Source: Alentia gelatinosa (lineage: Eukaryota > Annelida > Polychaeta > Phyllodocida > Polynoidae). From it: DNA of 64,000 nt. The position numbers were made by a program, and so were the translations under genes. The notes beneath the pieces are model-generated. The model did no database searches. It had not been told where the DNA came from and saw nothing but the letters and a program-made list of their open reading frames with translations. Of this stretch, positions 1-12,120 are shown piece after piece (the first letter of the stretch is position 1; every line of letters begins with the position of its first letter). The DNA lies in NCBI GenBank assembly GCA_950022655.1, contig OX465583.1:64632306-64696305 (forward strand), written 5' to 3'.

Positions 1-960
1 AGTTCTCTATCATCAATGGCTAAAAAGCTAGTAATTTGCTTTGATGACAATCAGAGCTGGCTACTGCAGTGGGTGTTTTGTGCTAAACTGGTTGCCATGG
101 CAATCAAATTCTAAGGGAATGAACAGAACAACTCCACATTATGTCCCAAGTGTATATATCATGAAAATGAAATCTCATGAGTAGGTGTTTAGCTCCTATT
201 TCTTACATCTATTATTCATATTTGCAGGAAATTGGTGGTTTCTAAGTAGATTATTATGCATTAAGGTTGCCATGGAAACAAAAGTGATGCTACATTCTTT
301 TGGTCAAAAGAGTGGCAGAATCAGATTCTCCATGTAATGATTGACCAACATGGTACATTTCATGCAGTAGACTCTCTAATGGCCTTTTTGAGACTTTACT
401 CTTCTACTAGTTGCCATGTCATGCAGATTTGCCATACAAATGTCTAGTTAGAGTATCATTATCTGGCTGGTTAAGGTCATAGGAAAAACCTTGTTTTGGT
501 TGCCATGGGAACAATTGAATGACTTCAAAAAATGGTGGTACCTATCAATGCTGTGTGTTATTGCTAAATTTATCAATTTGTACCTGTCATTCATAAAATT
601 ATTCTTTTTATCCAACTTTAATAACCATGAGAAAACCAAAAATGGGGGTTCCCCCACAAATTGGAATGTTACCATGGCAACAATTCTTCCAAGAAAACAG
701 AAAAGGGCATATTTCCATAATGTACACTTTTGGCCAAAGAATGATAAATTTTACAGACAGAAAAAATGCATTTATTCACCTTTTCTTATAAAAGTATGTA
801 TTATGTGTCAGTATGTATTAAATTTTGTTTTCCTTCTGTTACCATGGAAACGAGTATGATGCTACACTTTTTGGAACAAACGAGTATCAGATTCAGATTC
901 CTGAGGTCATAATTGACTAATATGGCAAGTTTCAGCCAGTAGACTTTCGGGGGTCAATTT
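1..960. repeat. Degenerate ~170-bp repeats carrying RFX X-box-like palindromes
   Basis: Near-palindromes of the form GTTRCCATGGNAAC occur at 91-104, 266-279, 499-512, 668-681 and 838-851, with a half-match at 410-423. The copy at 668-681 is a perfect GTTACCATGGCAAC. Sequence between them is partly repeated: a stretch around GATGCTACA, CAGATTC and CAGTAGACT follows both 266 and 838. Spacing is mostly 140-175 bp, so this is probably a degraded tandem repeat. The motif matches the known consensus of RFX transcription factors (X-box). Whether it binds RFX is inference. No coding region is seen. Confidence 0.6.
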
Positions 961-2810
961 TACCCATTTTTAGGCCATTTGCTCCTCTACTATTGAGAAT
1001 ACCAAATGCCATTGGCATGACGTGGATGGGAACGGTGTATAGATATAGAGTTGAGACGTTTTTCTCGTGTGTTTTTTTCGGAGCTCATCTGCCAATATCA
1101 CGAAGGCGGTCTCTTGTTTATGGTGGTTTTAATTTTCCTCGTTCGCTATTTTACTGGGTAAAATATTTTTTTAGAAAGATTTCCTGTGTATGGGTCTATA
1201 ATTCAGGAAGACATCTCTATTCTTAATCTGCACAGATAGGTTGATGTTATGAGTGTGTGGACATAAGAAATGTGACAGAAATCCTAGTACCTCGGATACG
1301 TGCAAAATAATTCACCTAACTTGTGAAATGTGAAACTTACATGTAGTTTTAAGGTGGGTGACAAAAGTTAGAGACTTTATTTTACAATTGTGGAGAACTT
1401 GGTTATGTCCACTAGTGGTTTGTTTCTTTCTCATCAGAGGAAGAGGTGTGTCCACACCTGCTGTGAGTAGCAGAGCCGAACCTGTGCACGGAAGTGCCAC
1501 GGGTTTGCCTTTTGTTACATAATCCCCTGGGTCGCAGCTAAGTAGGCAGGTCTCTTGACCAAACCTCCATCCTTGAGATTATCATTTACTGTGAGGATTC
1601 CCTAACTCTTTCAGTGACTGAGTCTGGGTTATTTAGCTTGGGCTAACTGTACCCATTTCACCCGTTGACTCTATCAACGACTGACTCGATCAAAATACTT
1701 TGATTTCATTGATGAGGTTCAACATTTCAGCATAAACATTAAGTCGGTAGGCACCTGTAAAACACCGGAGAAACAAGGCATCCACTCTACCCTAACTGAC
1801 GATCAACTATTTTCCACTGGTCAACGAAAACTGCACCGATTAATTTAGTTCTCCTAAAACATCGATATCTAAAAATTGGTGATGGTGCAGTGTATGCCTT
1901 GTTTCTGTCGCATTTGACAGGTTTATACCAACAAAACTGCCCTCCAAACACAATGGACCCCTTTGATTCTGTCGGGCGCTGACCAATTAAGTCAGTCAGT
2001 GTTGGCCTTATTGAATAATCTATGCACAATTAATTGGTGAACACTTCTCTGTGTGTCTGTTTCCATTCACCAATCGGGTTGCAACTTGGGTTTCGTACTC
2101 CTAAAAAACGATACCACGTGAAGTCGCGAGAACCACTGACAGACTTTTAGGAGAACACAAATTATCGGTCTTGTTTTGGTCGGCCAATGGAAAATGGCTT
2201 ATAGATGACCACCAACACCAGATGACCAATCAACCACAACAGCACTTCAGCTGTCAAGTGGTGGCGGTAGTCGCCGTGCCATAACATCCACAAATACTGC
2301 ACCACACACCAGCGTGCAGACAATCCAAAACCTTCAGGAGGAGCTCTTGAAATGTAGGGATCAGGATCCATGCTGGACTGGGAATAATCCGGCGCGGAAA
2401 CACATTACCGATTGTGTCATGTTTATATCCCGGCTATATATCTGCTGTTGTCTGGCACGGGTTAGTGATGGGGCGGTGTTACGTACGTGAGTCACGTACT
2501 ATGCTTGGGTTTAGTTAAAGCTGAAGACACACCGAGCGATTAACACAGCGATTTCGGGAATCGCCAACAGAAAATTGCGAGTATGTGAGCTATTATTTTT
2601 TTTATTTCGCATGATTATTGGTTCCCAGAAGCTAAATTATAGGTGGGAGATTACTATGAAATAATATCTGACATACATGTTATTTTGTATTGGCGATTCC
2701 AGAGATCGCTGCCTTGACTCGCTTGGTGTGTCCCTGGCATAAGCGAGATTCACACAGAAGGACTCATATATTTGAGACTGGTGTACACGTCCCATGAGGA
2801 GACCAGTACC
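961..2810. other. No gene seen
   Basis: AT-rich, apparently single-copy DNA. Short open frames on both strands show no recognisable domain, codon bias or splice context. No repeat shared with the rest of the window was noticed. Confidence 0.5.
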
Positions 2811-3947
2811 AGTAAATAATCCCAGGAAAATTCTCTCAGACAAACCCTTCTGGAGGTACATAATCTCTCCTTGTGAATCCCACTTAAATAATCGCAGGTA
2901 AATTATCTCAGACAAATCCTCCTGGGGGTTCATAGATATCTCTGTGTGAATCCCGCTGAATTGATATCAGGAAAATTGTCTCAGACAAACCCTTCTGGAG
3001 GTACATAATCTCTCCTTGTGAATCCCACTTAAATAATCTTAGGTAAATTATCTCAGACAAATCCTCCTGGGGGTACATAGATATCTCTGTGTGAATCACG
3101 CTTAAATGATCTCAGGTAAATTTTCTCTGACAAACTCTCCTGAAGGTACATAAATCTCTCCATATGAATTCCACTTAAATTATTGTCTCAGACTAACCCT
3201 TCTGGAGGTCCATAGATCTCCCCTTGTGAATCCCACTTAAATAATCTTAGGTAAATTGTCTCAGACGAACCCTTCTAGAGGTACATGAGTCTCTCCATGT
3301 GAATCACACTTAGATAATCTCAATTAAATTGTCTTATGGAGGTACATGAGTCTCTTAATTGGAATCCCACTTAAATGATCTCGGGTAAATGGTCCTAGAC
3401 AAATACACAAGTCTACAGGAATCTCACTAAAATAATCTCAAGTAAAATAGTCTCAGACAAACTCTCCTAGAGGTACATTAGTCTCTGTGTGTGACACGTC
3501 ACATGAGGAGACCACACACCAGTAAATGATATCAGGTAAATTGTCATAGAGGCACCCTTCTAGAGGTACATAAATCTCTGCGTATGAATGCCATTTAAAT
3601 AATCTCAGGTAAATTATCTCAGACAAACCCTCCCAGAGGTACATAAATCTCTCCATGTGAGTCCTGCTTAAATAATCTCAGGTAAATTGTCTCAGATTAA
3701 ATCCTCCTTGAGGTACATAAATCTCCCCATGTGAATCCCGCTTAAATAATCTCAGGTAAATTGTCTCAGATGAACCCACCTGGAGGTACACAAATCTCCC
3801 ACTTAAATGATCTCAGGTAAATTGTCTCAGACGAACCCACCTGGAGGTACACAAATCTCCCACTTAAATAATCCCAGGTAAATTGTCTCAGACAAACCCC
3901 TCCTGAAGTTACCTAAATCTCTGTGTGTGAATCCCGCTTTAACCATC
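2811..3947 (+). repeat. 74-bp satellite array, ~15-16 diverged units
   Basis: A unit of about 74 bp repeats head to tail. Each contains AGGTAAATTGTCTCAGAC, then ACCCTYCTGGAGGTACATA, then ATCTCTCCATGTGAATCCC and ACTTAAATAATCTC. Some units are shortened (around 3790-3860) and others diverge. Two places (about 2796-2815 and 3490-3515) share an extra segment ATGAGGAGACCA, hinting at higher-order duplication. The open frames inside are by-products of the repeat. The unit is related to the ends of the inverted-repeat element at 42293-42541 and to the repeats at 63856-64000. Confidence 0.9.
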
Positions 3948-4754
3948 CAAGGCTAGAGACCCGGCCACGTGTGTTTACTCCTCACTTTCCCGCACCGTCT
4001 CCGCCTGTTAGTAAACGACGGCCCGACGAGCCGCTCGCGACTGCGATCCTCTTCCATTTTTATTTTGTTGAAAAATGATAAACATGGCTTGTAGTATTTA
4101 TGTGTTTAATATACAAGGCTGACCTGAAGATGGGTTCACACGCTGACGTTGTCAACCAGTGTTTATTTTAGCCTTAAGAACAATGTGAGTCAAGGACATG
4201 AAGACAGGTAGAAGGATGCAACTGACGAATATGGTATATAGACCAGCCACTGAAAAAGTGAAAAAAAAGAGTGTGTATACATTCACTACCAGGAGCCTAC
4301 TGATTCAGCTATTCCAACATGTCGTCTTTCTTACCTCATGGGCCAAATATGAACACTTAACCACATGTTTGGGTAACAGCTGTGGTGATATCCCACTAAA
4401 GGCGGTGAACCCTTGAATAAAAGGCGATTCATTATATATATACCTCTTTTTCTTAATACTCAATTTGATATATTTTCTTTGTTGCACTTCTTGGTCATTT
4501 CTTGCAACATATATCAGTTCGGTATATAACATTAGAACAAAACGTCCTTCAATAGAAGACCATCTTTGAATGCGAGAACAGAGAAATGTTGTATATCATT
4601 ACAAATACATATAATCCATATCGATATGTTGATTAAATGCAAACTGTCTTTGTAAAGGAAAATCTAGGGTATTTGCGTTACACGTGGGGATACATGGGAG
4701 TTGTGATAACAGCCCACTGCTATAAGATCTATATATGCACTTTGTGTTTCCAAG
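3948..4754. other. No gene seen
   Basis: AT-rich DNA without recognisable genes or shared repeats. Confidence 0.5.
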
Positions 4755-5255
4755 CGAATTTATTGAGCGTGGGCCACACGCTCATATACGTATACATTTT
4801 GAGGAGATGTTTCTAAAACTTTCAGCGTGCTGCAAAAATTATCCCTTCACTATCTACGTGCCAGCTCTGTGACACTTGGAAAGGTGCAGAGGTCCAGTAC
4901 CTCAGTACCTTAGAGGCATGCCTAGACTTGCTCAAGTCTTTGATTATGAACGTTCATTAAATGATTAAACGCAATCAGAATAAAGTTCATTAAAGTATGT
5001 ATCCTTCTTTGACTGGCCCATGAACCCAACGAGGAGGGTAGCACAGGATGCAGGGACTGGAGCCAGTCTAAGTAAGGCATGCCCAACTGACCATGACCAA
5101 GCACTTCAGACTGAAATACCTTATTGACCGACTGGTGCTTGATATATTTGGATCCTACAAAGGTAGGAGTAGTAGAAATGGCAGGTCGGCTGGGTGCAAA
5201 AGCGGGTTGCAGAAAATGAGCCATAGATTGAATATAAACCAAACCTTTTGATTTA
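4755..5255 (+). repeat. R1 element copy, interrupted by an R2 element
   Basis: This stretch matches the R1 elements at 6490-6905, 28295-28660 and 58895-59295. Shared pieces are CTTTCAGCGTGCTGCAA, TATCCCTTCACTATC, GGCATGCCCAACTGACCATG and CTGGTGCTTGATATATTTGG. It is split at a GGCATGCC sequence by the R2 insertion listed next. R1 has no coding capacity here and its class is unknown to me. Confidence 0.75.
4923..5075 (+). mobile_element. R2 hAT-like MITE inserted in R1
   Basis: The insert begins TAGACTTGCTCAAGTC and ends GACTGGAGCCAGTCTA plus five extra bases. It is flanked by GGCATGCC on both sides (4915-4922 and 5076-5083). The ends are inverted copies of TAGACTKGCTCMAGTC. Duplications of 8 bp are typical of hAT transposons, so a non-autonomous hAT element is the best reading. 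Uninterrupted R1 copies carry this site once (GGCATGCCCAGCTGACC near 59071), which confirms the insertion. Confidence 0.75.
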
Positions 5256-6489
5256 AAAAAAACAACAATTCAAACATTTTAATATTTATTTATCCAAACA
5301 TCTAACATAATTACATTTCCCATCACAAATCTATCATATACTAATCTAATGTGAGGTTGAAAAACTTACCATGGTTGTATAATCCAAATTAGAATGTGAG
5401 TTAATTAGAATTAGAGCCCTTTGTTTGGGTCGAATTTGTACTATTCAGAAGGAGCATACATGAGGACAGGAGACGTTCCTAAAACATGGAGAATTGTAAA
5501 CTTCACACACATGTTTCTCCTGTGTTTTTCGCTGACTTTAACCTTTCCCACCGAGTAATCACGGCGAAACCACAGCTTTAAGATTTTAATGACGCAGGCA
5601 CAACACGTTGTCTGCTACCCGAGTCTCGAGGGAATGAGACAATAAGGTGTAATGATGTGAAAGGACCCAGAAGGCGTCTTTCGCTACCTGCTAATGGGGC
5701 ATACGTCAGGCTACAAGTTCATTACGTATAATGGTAAAGAGTGCCCAGAACAGTGCCTCATTAGGCCCATCGAGGACGAGTCATTAAAGTCATCTCAGAG
5801 ATGTGTGCAGGGTGTCAACTGGACGGAGAAAAATGTCCACCCTGTCGGCTTCGTTAGATGGCGCTATTGTGACGGGCCGCCCCAGTGATGGCTGTGGCTG
5901 CCGAGCCCTCGACTTGTGAGAATTTCATTTGGTTCGGTTCTTTTAAAGGTTCAACTCCATTCGCCTTGACATATTAAGTAAAGTTTCTCGAGGCAACTTT
6001 GACAAGTTTGAAACTTGCCGAGCTCGTCACCTGTTCTTTGAAAGATCGGCTTCTAGGAATTTATATAGAAGTGCATGTAGAATATATATGTCAAAGATGT
6101 GTTCTTTTATACTGACAGCTAAGGTATTGTAAGAAATAAATTCTATCGTGTTATGTTTCAAATTCTTTATGTGTGAAACGTTTGTGCACTTTCTCTTTGC
6201 CTAACTAATCATGCTGGTTCTGTGTAACACTCCGCTGGAGGCGACCCTTGGTTATGTTCATGAACAAAGTTGTTTGTTGTACCTACTTCGATTTCTAAAG
6301 TGATTAATTCATTAGATAAAATTGTTTTTTTGTACATAAGATCAGAGTGCTAATCTATTGATTATCATTACAAATGGTGTTGAGTGCTATTTCTAAGTAC
6401 TGATTCTCTTTACATCTAGATTTTGGGTATGTATTTATAGAACGATAATCAGTTGACAGATAGATATACACGTTTATACATTATACTTC
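5256..6489. other. No convincing gene
   Basis: Unique DNA. A 64-codon plus-strand frame at 5694-5888 has mixed composition but no recognisable domain and no clear splice sites. I see nothing else. Confidence 0.4.
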
Positions 6490-6905
6490 TTTGAAGGTTT
6501 ATACGATTTGTTTTTAGTATGGTCCTTGTTAGAGAATGCTTTCACACCCTATATACGCTGTCTAAAGGTTTGAATGCTCACATGGACTTCCAATTTGCTG
6601 TAAAAAGACTTTCCAATCACTCTCTGCGTGCTGTTCACCGTGATATTGTGAAAGGAGCAGAAGGCCAGTGTCCCAGGGTCTTAGACACCTGCCAAACTAA
6701 CCATGGCCAATCACTAGAGACCGAGATACCTGGTGCTTGATACATTTGGATCCCAGACAGGCAGTTACAGGATTTGAAAGTTGATTGGATACAAGTGGGT
6801 TACAGAAAATGACCCATAGGCTGAATATAACCCAGAACTTTTAATTCTTTTTTTTTTTTTATAATTCCGTGCTCATTCATCAATGATGACCATATACTAT
6901 GTGTT
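6490..6905 (+). repeat. R1 element copy
   Basis: It shares AGAGAATGCTTTCACA, AATCACTCTCTGCGTGCT, GGTCTTAGACACCTGCC, CTGGTGCTTGATACATTTGG and a TTCATCAATGATGA tail with the other R1 copies. The end lies near GTGTTTCTAG. It is diverged and non-coding. Confidence 0.7.
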
Positions 6906-7019
6906 TCTAGCTGTGGGGTCTAGAGAATTGGTTGAGGATGTAATGGTAAGCTGTGAGCTGCGTGTAATAGCTGAAGGGGTAAAAAAAAGTTTCTTCCAAG
7001 GGCTGGTTTTGGGATTTAG

Positions 7020-7300
7020 CAAATAGGATAGTTTTCATGCAGTATGCTGGAAGTCTATATGTGACCACTATAACCTGTAGGCTATGTATATATAATGCGT
7101 GCAAGCTCGCGGGTAGTGAATGGATAGTTTTCATGCAGTATGCTGGAAGTCTATATGTGACCACTCTAACCTGTAGGCTATGTATATATTATGCGTGCAA
7201 GCTCGCGGGTAGTGAATGGATAGTTTTTATGCTGTATGCTGGAAGTCTATATATGTGACCACTTAAACCTCTAGGCGATGTATATAGCGCATGTAAGCAC
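7020..7300 (-). repeat. 96-bp tandem repeat derived from the R1 5' part
   Basis: The segment starting GGATAGTTTTCATGCAGT recurs at 7026, 7122 and 7218, a 96-bp period with about 2.7 units. Read on the minus strand, the unit equals the first ~100 bp of R1 (GCTTGCA, ATATA, CTACAGGTTAGAGTGGTC, ACTTCCAGCATACTGCA). An R1 end has therefore been tandemly amplified. Confidence 0.8.
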
Positions 7301-8107
7301 GCTCTAAGAAGCACACTCTAACTAGGATGAAAGCTACAGGTAGTGTGCAGGGAGTGGTAGCCCCATCGCAGGTGGAGGTAAGGAGCAGGTAAAGGTGGCT
7401 GTTTGACAAGTCGCATCGCGTTGATCCCTGCCCAGCCGTGTGCCCCGGCAGCAGGTAGCGGGATCCAGGCAGATCACAAAAGCCACCCAGAGGCCATGCA
7501 TACACGTAGCATGACCGGCAAAAAAACATAATGCCCCTGTGTACCACCCCACTAAGTCCCCGCCACCGTACCATAGGGCAGGGGAGGGGGGCGGCGAAAA
7601 AATGCAAGTGTTTGCCCTGGCTCGGTGTGAGTGTGTTGGGATCATGTTGAGGGGTTGAGGGATCAGGGCAGGGCGCAGGTTATGGTGGCGGGTCGAGGCA
7701 GGCAGCCTCAGATGCGGCCATGCGGCTTGGCGGGGTCAGAGTACCTGGTATTGTGTGCCACACACCTCAATGAAATCATACCTACTGCTTTTGTACGCCC
7801 TCCCCGACACTGTCAACACGGCGGGCAGGGCGAGAAGGAAATCAGGCATTATTCCTGCACGGGAGAGGTCAAGTATTGTAGTGCTTGTTCTCATGGGGAA
7901 GGCAGGCTTTGTGGGACAGATAACAGCCGTGTTTGCCTGTGCTTGGGGCATCCAGACTTATATACGTGCGCCTGGGATGCAGTTAGAATTACTGTGTAGT
8001 AATTTTTCTCCTGGTATTGTATTCAATATTTCGATTATATCAGTTCTCATCATGTACAATTGTCAATTTTGAGTGATTATTGTTGATTTATTAATTTGTG
8101 TTAACTA
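7301..8107. other. GC-richer unique stretch, no gene assigned
   Basis: Overlapping open frames of 70-122 codons on both strands reflect the high GC content at 7330-7950. None shows a recognisable domain. I see no splice-bounded exon that I would defend. Confidence 0.4.
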
Positions 8108-8262
8108 TATATATAACTCTCTCTGTCTGTCTCTCTGTCTGTCTATATATATATGTACATATATATGTATATATTTAGATATAAGTACATAAATATATAT
8201 AGATATATAGATATATAGATATATATCTAGATATATGTAAATTATATATTCATACATAAATT
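8108..8262. repeat. AT-rich microsatellite block
   Basis: A run of CTGT/CTCT followed by interrupted TA, GATA and TATG repeats. Confidence 0.85.
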
Positions 8263-9930
8263 GAAGTTAGAGAAGGACACCTTATACATAAAACAGAACC
8301 ATTCCAGTATAGTAACAGAAAAAAAACATGTTCTTGAAATAAAATCCGAAGCATGAAGCTTCATTTTACAATACAAATTTCCATTTTTTAAAAGATGTTC
8401 TAGTTTTCCACCGATATATAAAAACACGAGCGGTTTCTGATCCTTGACGCGCACCTAACGTTGAGTCCAGTCAGAGAGGGGCGGCGAGCCTTGATCACAC
8501 ACCTCCAGGGTCAGGGTCAATTAGCTGCCCGCCCACACGTCACAACGCGGCGCTGTTTGACAAGGCATTGACTCCTGACAGTCAAATGGCAAGTCGATGG
8601 CCTGAGGTCACGTTCTGGGCACCCCGACGACCGAGCACTGTGTGAGCTGCTCTAAGCATCGAGCCAGACCAGGAAGATTTTTTTTTTTCCGATTTTTTTT
8701 ATTAGGTACCTGGCATAGTACAGTCATTATAGAAAGTGTATACTCCTACAATATCAAAAGTGGCCCAATAAAGGGGGTATGTTCCTCAATTGCAAAGCAA
8801 TTACCATACATTCCTCGTAGTATACATCATTATGAATTGTAATAAATTTGGGAGCCTATACTCCCATTACAAAATGATACTGACCATTTAGGCTAATGAA
8901 GTCAAATTAATGTCTCCATATTTCATAGATAGTAATAAGTGTAAGTAAGTGAGGTTACTCTCCAGTGTAGATTATCTTATTCATTAATCAATGAAGTTGA
9001 TGAAAGCCTTCCAAAGTTTTCCTTTTGGTTAACAATATAAAAGTCTTATAATAGTCTGTACTCCACTCCATGGCAGACAGCTGGTTCCTTATGTATTCAA
9101 CGACTGTGAAGTATGCATCTGCTCAACCTTTATCTGTATATGTGTCTGTATTTTCAACCTGTACATCTGTCAATATATTAACACCGAGCAGCTCCTAGAC
9201 CTGCTCACATCTTCGATTATGAACATTCATCAAGTGATTCAACAATGTCAAGATAACACTTCCTTGAATAAGTTATATGAGATGTAGGTATTATCTACGG
9301 AATCAAAAGGCATTGTTCTCAACTTTTTCAGAATATCTAGTTCAATATGTTATCCTGAAGGTGTGACTGCATTACCATCCCTATCAGTAGGATCTATACG
9401 AAGCGACAAACTCCCCGTCGTGGTTGGTTGCTTGCGGGACGTGTCGTGTACTGCATTTGTTTGGTTAAGCTCTTCGCACCATAGGCTTCACATAATGTCA
9501 CTGGCAACTGGGATTTATTGTCCTCATTAGCTAAGACCGACCTTTACACTTATTCATGAAACTCATTCAAGATTCATTGTAAAAGGCATGTAGAATCACC
9601 AGAAAGGGAAGTTATCGATGAATCTATTGTTGAGATGTGTTGAAGCTGTCAGGTTTTTTTTATTGTACTTTATTTTTAATGCATGCCCTCTTCGATATCA
9701 GGAAGAGCATCGTTTCAGAAAAAAAAATCAGTAAAAGGTGGATGCAGCACACAAACAAACTACATATAGATATTTATGCATATAGCATAAAAATTTGAGC
9801 TGTTTTGACATACATTTTGACAAAAGAGACACAGTAGACAGACATGCATTGAACAATAATAAACCTCTGATGAATATATCAACAGATATTTGAGTCATTT
9901 TATTGATTGATTATGTTCCTGATCATTTAT
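8263..9930. other. No gene seen; short R2-like fragment at about 9195-9275
   Basis: Unique AT-rich DNA. A stretch with CTGCTCACATCTTCGATTAT and GAACATTCATC resembles the start of R2 and is probably a degraded fragment. Nothing else is recognised. Confidence 0.4.
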
Positions 9931-9939
9931 ACGGGGTGA

Positions 9940-10440
9940 GATAAAATCAGAAATCCACTCGATGAAAATAACTTGGTCTGCACCCCACCTCGTTCGACCA
10001 CTACTCAGCTTCACTTTGTGAATTACTACGCAGCCAAACTCAGTGGAGTGCTTATATAGAACTGCATCGAGAATCGTATAAATAGACAATACTCCACGAA
10101 TTTGGATGTGCCCGAATCGTCATCGAGGCGAAGCCGAGTGACGATTATGACACATCCAAACGAGTGGAATATTGTCTATTTTACAATTTGAGTGCAGTTC
10201 TGGATTTATCTCACCCCTTTCTACAACATTAGATAGCATCAGAATATCAGAATAGTTCGAATATACCTAGCAAGTCCATATGACGTCATCTCAAATTCAC
10301 TACGCCACGGTCGTGGCGTTGTATTGTCACTTTACAGGGGTGATCGTTGAGTATTGTTCCCTAATGTTATATCTATGGCTAAGCTTGTACCAGGGGAGAG
10401 ATAAAGACCAAGTTATTTTCATCTTGTGAGTTTCCATCTA
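9940..10440 (+). mobile_element. H-a hairpin element carrying a second H-a element
   Basis: The outer element has GGGGTGAGATAAAATCAG at 9935-9952, then a foldback head with ATGAAAATAACTTGGTC. The other arm (AGACCAAGTTATTTTCAT) resumes only at 10405. Between them lies a second element, 10051-10402. It starts CTTATATAGAACTGCATC, has a head with arms of about 65 bp around core GAGGCGAAGCCGAGTG (10125-10140), then ATTTATCTCACCCC, a body, and ends CAGGGGAGAGATAA. The uninterrupted relative of the outer head is at 52780-52890. Confidence 0.8.
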
Positions 10441-11699
10441 GTATGAGCATTGCACCAAAGTAGAGAGGGACCGAGTTTTAATGCCTGCTGATGGATTAGA
10501 GTACATGTCAAGCTTCGACCCCTATAGGCAAGGTATAGGCATGATAAATACCGGGTAGATAGGCACCCCACCCCAACCTGAGTACCACCTGGAGCTTATC
10601 CCTCTCACCCCCAATTGATGCCTCCACGGTCACAAAGGTCACACCTCGCTGACCTTCACGCCCCGATGCCATGACCTTGGATCCTCCAGAGGGCAGGGGA
10701 GTGGGCGGGAGGAGTGACGGCTTGAAAGGAAGGGGTGAGCAGTCAGGTGTGAAAAGCCGACACTCTCAGCAGGGCTGGGCGTCGGTGGCGGCGGCGGCGG
10801 CGGGGAGGGGTGGGCCTGGGTGCCGGGGAGGTGTCGGCAGGGTGGCAGGGGGCGGGGTGGTGGCACCGGGGGGCACCCCACACTTTGATCACCTAGCAGC
10901 GAGGAGTCAAAAGGCGGCTTGAAGGTGAAACTGACTCCCTGCCGTAGGATTTTTGTCGCTCTAGATGACAAGGTGAATATTCTGGAATATATATGTGTGT
11001 TTTTCATCTATAGATCTAAGCGATGAGGCTGGATATAGTTAAAGCATTTTGAGACGATAGATGGGAGCAACGATAGTGGGCTGTTTTACTAGGGCATGCA
11101 TGCAGTGCACAAGAGGTGCAGCGCTCACACCAGCAGCGAGGGGTGGGGCATTTATTAGCACCCTTTTGCCGGCTTGGATCCCGACGGGAAAGCGGCGACC
11201 AGCTGCGGGAGGCCCGGGGCTTTGTCAGCGGGGTTCCCGGGGGGCCTGGCGCTCCCGGCCCCCTCTAACAGCCCCCAAATTTCCAATTTAGAGCTGTATA
11301 TGGTGCAGTGAGCAGGGCGTCGCGCCCCGGCCGCGCCAGCCGTGCATACGACAGGCGCCGAGACAGGGTCACTGGCCCGTGACATTTGGATCCTCCTCCT
11401 GGCCTACAAAAACGCACACCATGTGTTCTACGGTAGGACCCGCGGTGGAAACCTTCCCCCACTGAAGCAGTCTTTGTCGCACACGATCTAGACCAAAAAA
11501 AAAAGAAAAAAGAAAAAAAGCAACAACAAAAAAAGCACACAAAAAAAGCACAGCTAGTTAGTTGAGTGATTGAGATATAGGTCAGGGGAGTCAATATGAA
11601 CAATTTACACAGTGCAGGGTTGTCTAGGATGATCATCCCGCCAATGGGCAGAAATGTAGGACATATCTGCCATCGCTCTTTATTTTTAATGATAGAGTG
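10441..11699. other. GC-rich unique region, no gene assigned
   Basis: Two GC-rich patches (about 10620-10920 and 11080-11460) contain low-complexity GGC and GGGG runs. Open frames there are biased in composition (Pro, Gly or Arg rich) on both strands and are probably spurious. A purine-rich tract with AAAAAAG repeats sits at 11494-11550. Confidence 0.4.
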
Positions 11700-12120
11700 C
11701 AATAATGTCATGCAAAATCATGCAAATAACTTCAATCATGTCAATCGCTGACGTAATGACATTTCCTGGTAATAATCTTGACTCTAACGACACACAATAA
11801 CCGCCCCAGATTGACCATTTCCTTGTGTCAAACAGAGATGAATACAAATAGATGCTCGCTACAAATAAATAAGAATTGGTAAGTGCCGTTTTAGTGTGTT
11901 AATGATGGGGGCCTATTCATTCGGTCCCCAGCCGTATGACAGTGGAATTGCTCCGCCAATGACAACCAATAGTGCTGCCGTGAGCAATTTGCCGCTGACA
12001 CGGCTGACTTTTTAGAGACAATGGGTTCTGATTCCCGGCTTAATCTCAATTTGCTGTTGACACCATTGACGGATGACGATGGCGCTTTTTCTGCGACACC
12101 TCGTGGGCCCGTCGCTAACT
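11700..12120. promoter_or_regulatory. Candidate conserved non-coding segment
   Basis: This segment is not repeated elsewhere in the window and is free of microsatellites. It is dense in short motifs typical of animal enhancers: TGACGTAATGACA (CRE/bZIP-like), GACAATGGG (SOX-like) and several AAT/ATTA cores. Regulatory function is inference only; a cross-species alignment would decide it. Confidence 0.2.

Noticed and set aside
5694..5888. 64-codon frame with protein-like composition
   Set aside because: No splice sites or known domain; length is compatible with chance.
11265..11711. 148-codon minus-strand frame with a Phe/Cys-rich stretch
   Set aside because: The hydrophobic run is the translation of an A-rich tract; not a membrane protein gene.
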